A DNA stretch of 19,070 nt, taken from Gemmatimonadaceae bacterium. Lineage in GTDB: Bacteria; Latescibacterota; UBA2968; UBA8231. A program made the translations under genes and the position numbers. Below, piece after piece: positions 13,795 to 19,070 of this stretch. Location: positions 1 to 19,070 of the forward strand of contig PBSR01000136.1 of NCBI GenBank assembly GCA_002726335.1, written 5' to 3'. Each line of letters begins with the position of its first letter. The first letter of the stretch is position 1. The notes beneath the pieces were generated by a model, which was given only the letters and a program-made list of their open reading frames with translations, was not told the origin of the DNA and ran no database searches.

Positions 13795-14265
13795 CTAGTC
13801 CAGCACGACGAGTTCAGCCTCGGTGAAATCCACCTGCTCTTCATCCCATGCGAATGCCTTAACCCCACGGGACTGATCACCATATACGGACACCACCAGA
13901 TAGACCGCGTCAGGGAAGGCTGGTTCGTCCCAGGCCATGGCCCGCTCTTTGTCTTCATCCGAGAAGTAGGCGTCGCAATCGATGTGCGAGTGGTAGAAAC
14001 CGCTGACCACCCCGCCTTCCTTTTCGGCGGCCTTGATGATCCGGACCGCCTCTCCGGGTTCGATGAAATAGGCGATACGAGAGTCCCGCGGATGCAACTG
14101 CGGGTCCTTGGCGTGCAGTTCATCCTGAATGTTGCGACAACGATGCACGGTCGAGACGTCACCGGGGCCTGCGGCTGTCAGGATACCGCAGCACTCCCCC
14201 GGGTATTCCTCTTTTGCCTGGGCAAAGATCGCCTCGAGATCCAGCGCTCGCAGCCTCAGCCTCAT
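13795..14265 (-). CDS. mec: JAMM/MPN+ metallopeptidase, Mec-like
   Basis: This 156-residue protein carries a complete JAMM zinc site: Glu24 in YPGECCGIL, then YHSHIDCDAYFSDED with His92, His94, Ser102 and Asp105 (HxHx7SxxD). This is the M67 peptidase fold of mycobacterial Mec, which cuts the newly formed cysteine from the C-terminus of CysO. Neighbouring cysM and cysO make the same job very likely here. Because this CysO homologue ends in Gly-Gly-Arg, the enzyme might also remove the terminal Arg; related JAMM peptidases (QbsD with QbsE) are known to trim such tails. ATG at 14265 overlaps the cysM TGA (ATGA) and follows a strong GAGGAGAG ribosome-binding site, which fixes the start although the frame is open further upstream. 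Confidence 0.93.
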   Translation of the reverse strand: MRLRLRALDLEAIFAQAKEEYPGECCGILTAAGPGDVSTVHRCRNIQDELHAKDPQLHPRDSRIAYFIEPGEAVRIIKAAEKEGGVVSGFYHSHIDCDAYFSDEDKERAMAWDEPAFPDAVYLVVSVYGDQSRGVKAFAWDEEQVDFTEAELVVLD

Positions 14266-15260
14266 GCTCTCTCCTCTGCATCGGGCGTCGCGGGGCCGAT
14301 GAGCCCACTCTCCTCGAGAGCCAGACGCCACATGGGGGTTGTCATGTATTTGTCGCCGCCGTCGCAGAATACGGTCACCACCGTCCCCTCCCGCAGCCGC
14401 TGCCCCACCTGGCAGGCGGCGAGGTAGGCGGCCCCGGATGATTGCCCGACGAGTATGCCATAGTCGCGCGCCAGGTGGACCGTGGCGTCGTAGGCGGCCT
14501 CCGTACTGACACCGATCTTGTCGTCGAGCTGGGCCGCATCATAGATGCCCGGTACGATGGAACTTGCCATGTGTTTCAAGCCTTCGATGCCATGAAAAGC
14601 GTCATCCGGCTCGGCGCCGACGACGACAACATCCGAGCGGTAACCGCGCAGGCCCTGTCCGGTTCCCATCACCGTTCCACTCGTCCCCATGGTGGCCACC
14701 AGATGGGTCACCTTGCCGCCGGTCTGCGACCAGATCTCGCGAGCTGTCGTGTCGCGGTGGGCCCACCAGTTGGCCGGATTGTTGTATTGATCAGGCTTGA
14801 AGTATAGATCAGGGTCTTCCTGCAGGATGCGCCGAGCCTCGAGGATGGCGCCGTCCGAGCCTTCTCCAGGATCGGTGAGCACCACATCGGCCCCGTAGGC
14901 GGCCAGGATGGCTTTTCGTTCATGGGTGACGCTGGCCGGCATGGCCAGTCGGACCGGATAGCCGAGGGCGGCACCGACCATGGCATAGGCAATGCCCGTG
15001 TTACCGGAGGTGGAGTCGAGGATGACCTTCCCCGGCCCCAGATCGCCGGAGGCGATCCCCTCCAGAATCATCCTGCGGGCGGGTCGATCCTTTACCGAGC
15101 CGCCGGGATTGAAGAACTCGAGCTTGGCATACACGGAGACCGCCGCCGGCACGTCCGCATTCGCCAGACGCAGAAGGGGCGTGTTGCCGATCTCGTCGAC
15201 GATGCCTCTGGCCGCTACGCTGGCTCCGGAGGAGTCGCAGACTCCGGAGGAATCGACCAC
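14262..15260 (-). CDS. cysM: Cysteine synthase, CysM-type (CysO/Mec-associated)
   Basis: This 332-residue PLP enzyme has the lysine K57 in NPGGSVKDRP, STSGNTG (83-89), MGTSGTVMGTG (191-201) and a VGQSSGAAY segment with the cofactor serine. A subfamily signature EPDDAFHGIEGLKHM followed by VPGIYD (about 217-241) parallels the region of mycobacterial CysM around its O-phosphoserine-binding Arg220 (EPRYGEGVYALRNM), but with an Asp pair where that Arg would lie. It is expected to join a thiocarboxylated sulfur carrier and an activated serine. GTG at 15260 has AAGGA just upstream and no other start precedes the conserved EIGNTPLL. The first residues contain a repeat (SSGVCDSSG). As the first gene of the operon it lies about 43 bases after the predicted transcription start. 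Confidence 0.91.
   Translation of the reverse strand: MVDSSGVCDSSGASVAARGIVDEIGNTPLLRLANADVPAAVSVYAKLEFFNPGGSVKDRPARRMILEGIASGDLGPGKVILDSTSGNTGIAYAMVGAALGYPVRLAMPASVTHERKAILAAYGADVVLTDPGEGSDGAILEARRILQEDPDLYFKPDQYNNPANWWAHRDTTAREIWSQTGGKVTHLVATMGTSGTVMGTGQGLRGYRSDVVVVGAEPDDAFHGIEGLKHMASSIVPGIYDAAQLDDKIGVSTEAAYDATVHLARDYGILVGQSSGAAYLAACQVGQRLREGTVVTVFCDGGDKYMTTPMWRLALEESGLIGPATPDAEERA
15224..15251. repeat. 18-base tandem repeat at the cysM N-terminus
   Basis: CTCCGGAGGA occurs at 15224-15233 and 15242-15251 with the bases between nearly matching, giving an 18-base period. It encodes the SSGVCD / SSG repeat near the start of CysM. The unit contains the palindrome TCCGGA and, on the coding strand, CCTCC, which resembles the anti-Shine-Dalgarno core. 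Confidence 0.6.
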
Positions 15261-15309
15261 TGGTCCTTTTCCCTTGGCTAGGCGAGGCGGTGTCGGGGGA
15301 AGTGGGGCG

Positions 15310-15337
15310 AATATAGCGGCGCCTTCTAGCCTGTCAA
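15310..15337 (-). promoter_or_regulatory. Promoter of the cys/TMTC operon
   Basis: On the minus strand TTGACA (15337-15332) and TATATT (15315-15310) are separated by 16 bases. Transcription would start near 15303, about 43 bases before the cysM GTG. No other promoter this good, and no terminator, was seen in the seven genes downstream. Confidence 0.65.
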
Positions 15338-15384
15338 CGCGACCCCGAGCGGTTGCGCCAGGCGCTCCGCCAGGCAGAGCCGCG

Positions 15385-15413
15385 TTGACGATCCCCTTTC
15401 CCGGGCATAGCTT
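15385..15413 (+). promoter_or_regulatory. Possible aspS promoter
   Basis: TTGACG at 15385-15390 and TAGCTT at 15408-15413 are spaced by 17 bases. The -35 is good and the -10 poor. It is back to back with the cysM promoter, leaving about 55 bases of leader before the aspS ATG. Confidence 0.35.
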
Positions 15414-15474
15414 TGGCTACTTCATCTGGACCCACCTTCCGCCTAGATCCACCCTCCAAACCGCACCGGTCCGC

Positions 15475-17274
<1,800 letters not shown>

Positions 17275-17319
17275 TGTTGCATTTCTGACGTAAACCTCTG
17301 TAAGGACTGGCATTTTCAC

Positions 17320-17348
17320 TTGACATCCCCAGAGGCCGCTTGTAAGTT
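17320..17348 (+). promoter_or_regulatory. Promoter of the lipoprotein-LysM pair
   Basis: TTGACA at 17320-17325 is followed after 17 bases by TAAGTT at 17343-17348. The -35 is perfect and the -10 keeps three consensus bases. It lies about 50 bases after the aspS stop and about 95 bases before the lipoprotein start. Confidence 0.5.
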
Positions 17349-17361
17349 TCTGCCTGGTTTT

Positions 17362-17381
17362 CCGGTTCGTTAAAGAACCGG
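17362..17381 (+). promoter_or_regulatory. Hairpin in the leader after the 17320 promoter
   Basis: CCGGTTC and GAACCGG pair perfectly over 7 bp around GTTAAA. The T-rich stretch after it (GTTTTATTA) begins about 10 bases downstream, so it is a poor intrinsic terminator. It could end aspS transcription inefficiently or act as a 5' stabilising stem in the next mRNA. Confidence 0.4.
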
Positions 17382-17449
17382 GTATTCGACGTTTTATTAC
17401 AGCCGAATCCTACAATTTCTGAATGGAACAACCAAAGGGAGTTAGCTCG

Positions 17450-17743
17450 ATGGGCGATCGTCGTTGCAGGATCCGCTCCGGCGGGCGGCACATCACCTTC
17501 GCTGCCGCTCTCCTGGCCCTGGGGCTGACCGCAGCCTGTTCGTCTGGCCCGAACCAGAAGGAGCTCGCCCTCCTCGAGGAACGGCGGCAGGCGATGGTAG
17601 CGGCCGAGGAGAAAGTCGCACAGAAGAAGGCGGAGGAGGCCCGGCTCCAGCGGAAGCTCGCTGAGAAGAAGGCAGAGCAGAAGGCGGCAGAGCAGAAGAA
17701 AGCCGCTGCCGCAGACAACCTGGCTAACGTCCCCACGGAGTGA
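17450..17743 (+). CDS. Small Lys/Glu-rich coiled-coil lipoprotein
   Basis: This 97-residue protein has a basic start (MGDRRCRIRSGGRH), a hydrophobic segment FAAALLALGLTAAC and a likely lipidated Cys30. The rest is almost entirely Lys, Glu, Ala and Gln, from PNQKELALLEERRQAMV through repeated KKAEE/KKAEQ units, and should form one long charged helix or coiled coil. ATG at 17450 follows AAAGGGAG by 8 bases; an in-frame ATG at 17423 lacks a ribosome-binding site and would put nine extra residues before the signal. It is followed by the LysM protein after 53 bases, and both seem envelope-located. A spacer or peptidoglycan-linked role, as for other small charged lipoproteins, is only a guess. Confidence 0.82.
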   Translation: MGDRRCRIRSGGRHITFAAALLALGLTAACSSGPNQKELALLEERRQAMVAAEEKVAQKKAEEARLQRKLAEKKAEQKAAEQKKAAAADNLANVPTE

Positions 17744-17796
17744 GCGAGTCTACTCGGACCCTCCGTGGTCCTTGCTCGCAGAGAAAGGGCATAGGA

Positions 17797-18642
17797 ATGC
17801 GCAGACTGTTTACAATGAGCGGGCCTGTTTTCACCCTCGTGACCGCCTGCATGGTTATGGCACTGGTCGGAGGTGTGTCCGCACAGGAAGTAAAGATGAC
17901 GGGCGATGAGTACAAGGCGAAACTCGCCGAGTACACCGACCGGGAAGCCAAGGCTCAAGACGACATCGTGACGCTGGATGCCAGCATCGCGTCGTTGAAG
18001 GAGCAGATCGCTGCCATACAGACCGCCATCGATGGTGTGAACCAGGAGATACTGGCTCTCGTCGATGCGAGCGAAGCCGAGGTCAGGGCCTTTGGCCAGC
18101 GCCTCGATAGGCTGCTGCGTCAGTTGCAGGGATTGGACGCCCTCGCCCCGGAAGAGTTGCAGCGTCGCCGCGGCGAGTTGAAGGCCGCAGCCATGGATCT
18201 GGCCGATCTCAAGACGAGCAAGATCGCCGCCCTGCCCGAGATGCAGGACAAGATCGCCAGGGCCGAAAAACTGCTCGGCGATCTGATGATGCGCGCTCCC
18301 GACCAGATCACGTACGAGGTCGAGAAGGGTGACCATCTCTGGGGTATCGCCTCCAAGCCCGAGACCTACGAGGATCCGTACATGTGGCCGCGGATCTACC
18401 GGGCCAATCGCGATCAGATCAACGATCCCGATCTGATTTATCCGCAGCAGACCTTGACGGTACCCATCGCCGTCGGCGAGAACGAGTATCTCGTCACGTC
18501 CGGTGACTTCCTCTCGAAGATCGCCTCTGCCGTTTACAACGACCCGACCATGTGGCACAAGATCTACAAGGCCAACGCCGCACAGATTGTAGATCCCAGC
18601 CTCGTGTTCCCGGCACAGGTTCTGGAGATTCCGGCGAACTAG
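17797..18642 (+). CDS. Exported protein with coiled coil and two LysM domains
   Basis: This 281-residue protein has a signal peptide ending VGGVSA|QE (cleavage after about residue 29). A mostly helical region follows (about 40-165), with regular Leu/Ile heptads and charged residues. Two LysM-type domains come last: YEVEKGDHLWGIASKPETY through YPQQTLTVP (about 173-223), and YLVTSGDFLSKIASAVYND through FPAQVLEIP (about 231-279). The MWPRIYRANRDQI and MWHKIYKANAAQI segments are the helical part of each. LysM binds N-acetylglucosamine polymers, so the protein probably holds on to peptidoglycan in the periplasm. ATG at 17797 has AAGGG 8 bases upstream; an upstream GTG overlapping the lipoprotein stop is less likely because it hides the signal peptide. 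Confidence 0.92.
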   Translation: MRRLFTMSGPVFTLVTACMVMALVGGVSAQEVKMTGDEYKAKLAEYTDREAKAQDDIVTLDASIASLKEQIAAIQTAIDGVNQEILALVDASEAEVRAFGQRLDRLLRQLQGLDALAPEELQRRRGELKAAAMDLADLKTSKIAALPEMQDKIARAEKLLGDLMMRAPDQITYEVEKGDHLWGIASKPETYEDPYMWPRIYRANRDQINDPDLIYPQQTLTVPIAVGENEYLVTSGDFLSKIASAVYNDPTMWHKIYKANAAQIVDPSLVFPAQVLEIPAN

Positions 18643-18685
18643 CTGGCCTCTGGCACGCAATAACCGACAGAGTATCTGTCTCGCG

Positions 18686-18740
18686 AAAAGGGGTTTGAGG
18701 CCAGGCGACAGTCCGGTCCTCGAGCCCCTTTCGCCATTTT
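18686..18740 (+). terminator. Terminator of the lipoprotein-LysM unit
   Basis: GGGGTTTGAGG (18690-18700) pairs with CCTCGAGCCCC (18718-18728) over 11 bp with two G-T pairs, extended by AAAA/TTT outside. The loop is 17 bases. A short T run (ATTTT, 18736-18740) follows after a few bases. It lies about 45 bases after the LysM stop. Confidence 0.65.
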
Positions 18741-18744
18741 CTGT

Positions 18745-18764
18745 GGCCGGGGACCTCTCCGGCC
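18745..18764. repeat. GC-rich hairpin ahead of the PhoH-family gene
   Basis: GGCCGGGG and CTCCGGCC pair over 8 bp (one G-T) around ACCT. It directly follows the terminator and lies about 50 bases before the PhoH-family coding region. It lacks a T run, so a leader structure is more likely than a second terminator. Confidence 0.4.
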
Positions 18765-18813
18765 TCCCTCCCCCGGACGCCTCCTCCTGAAACAGACAAT
18801 CTCCATCGCCGAG

Positions 18814-19070
18814 GTGGATCCAGTGACCCTCTTCGGCCACAATGACCGCAACCTGGAATCCCTCGAGAAGAGTTGTGGCGTCTCGCTGGTCGCCAGGGGT
18901 GACCGGCTGATGGTCGACGGCCCGGAGGAATCCATCCGCATGGCCAGCGACCTGCTGTCCACGGTCATCGAGAGCCTGCGTCGAGATCCTGATCTGAGCC
19001 ACGAGGATGTGCAGGCCCTTCTGCGCCAGGATCTGCGGGCAGCCAGCCGGCCCGGCAACGCCGCGGAGGA
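18814..19070 (+). CDS. PhoH-family P-loop ATPase, N-terminal part (runs off window)
   Basis: Only the N-terminal part is present. The visible sequence VDPVTLFGHNDRNLESLEKS, followed by CGVSLVARGDRLMVDGPEES and a helix MASDLLSTVIESL, is the small KH-like domain that precedes the ATPase domain in PhoH/YbeZ proteins, which work in RNA metabolism and ribosome maturation with the neighbouring YbeY in many bacteria. The catalytic Walker motifs lie outside. The start is unclear: the family-like residues extend back to about 18787 (KQTISIAEVDP) without ATG, GTG or TTG. GTG at 18814 lacks a ribosome-binding site. GTG at 18823 has GAGGTG well placed but would drop part of the conserved start. A non-standard start or a sequence error are both possible. 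Confidence 0.8.
   Translation, partial: MDPVTLFGHNDRNLESLEKSCGVSLVARGDRLMVDGPEESIRMASDLLSTVIESLRRDPDLSHEDVQALLRQDLRAASRPGNAAE

Noticed and set aside
11883..14162. A 759-residue reading of the TMTC-A gene starting inside mec
   Set aside because: The first 127 residues run through the mec coding region in another frame and look random; the family-like sequence starts just after the mec stop, so GTG 13781 is preferred.
14992..15474. N-terminal extension of aspS by 161 residues
   Set aside because: It overlaps the divergent cysM gene and promoter, has Pro/Arg/Ser-rich random composition, and AspRS normally begins near RTHDCG.
17362..17381. Strong terminator for aspS
   Set aside because: The T-rich stretch is too far from the stem, and the hairpin lies downstream of a good promoter, so it probably belongs to the next mRNA leader.
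17410..19002. Open minus-strand frame of 530 codons
   Set aside because: It is antisense to the lipoprotein, LysM and PhoH-family genes, all recognisable on the plus strand, and crosses their promoters and terminator.

Overview
This is a G+C-rich bacterial chromosomal segment. The housekeeping genes rpsT and aspS, a PhoH-family gene, and several exported proteins (two with lipoprotein signals, one LysM protein) suggest a Gram-negative-type, probably uncultured lineage. No ribosomal RNA is present, so taxonomy stays open. I see no transposase, phage gene, tRNA or CRISPR array.

Layout. (1) 1-2997, minus strand: a compact operon reading HNH nuclease, then a GT2 polyprenyl-phosphate-sugar-synthase-like enzyme, then a GT4 glycosyltransferase, then a SAM methyltransferase that runs off the window. 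A good promoter lies at 3127-3156. (2) 3169-4339, minus strand: a CsgG-like gene with an unclear 5' end, followed by a small Ig-like (Big_1) lipoprotein. (3) 4340-4891: about 550 bp with no convincing gene, holding an orphan GC-rich hairpin and a structured rpsT leader. (4) 4892-5228: rpsT with a strong rho-independent terminator. (5) 5246-6877, plus strand: a TMTC-like membrane protein (GT-C fold plus TPR repeats). (6) 6888-15260, minus strand: a seven-gene operon. (7) 15475-19070, plus strand: aspS, a Lys/Glu-rich lipoprotein, a double-LysM periplasmic protein, and the start of a PhoH-family ATPase.

The main find is the operon in (6). Read in the direction of transcription it is cysM - mec (JAMM peptidase) - TMTC-A - cysO (ThiS-like sulfur carrier) - TMTC-B - cysK - TMTC-C. 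The soluble genes are the parts of the protein-thiocarboxylate cysteine pathway known from Mycobacterium tuberculosis (CysO, CysM, Mec), plus a second cysteine synthase. Between them sit three paralogous membrane proteins that share a first-loop motif FH[YF]DDxH and C-terminal TPR repeats. These are hallmarks of the TMTC group of lipid-linked-sugar glycosyltransferases. A fourth paralogue converges on the operon tail with a 10-base gap. The spacing and overlaps point to one transcript from the promoter at 15310-15337. Whether sulfur-carrier cysteine synthesis and protein glycosylation are functionally linked here, or only share a promoter, cannot be settled from sequence.

The GT2 enzyme in region (1) is the kind of protein that makes polyprenyl-phosphate sugars, the donor class used by GT-C enzymes, so it could feed the TMTC proteins. 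That is inference.
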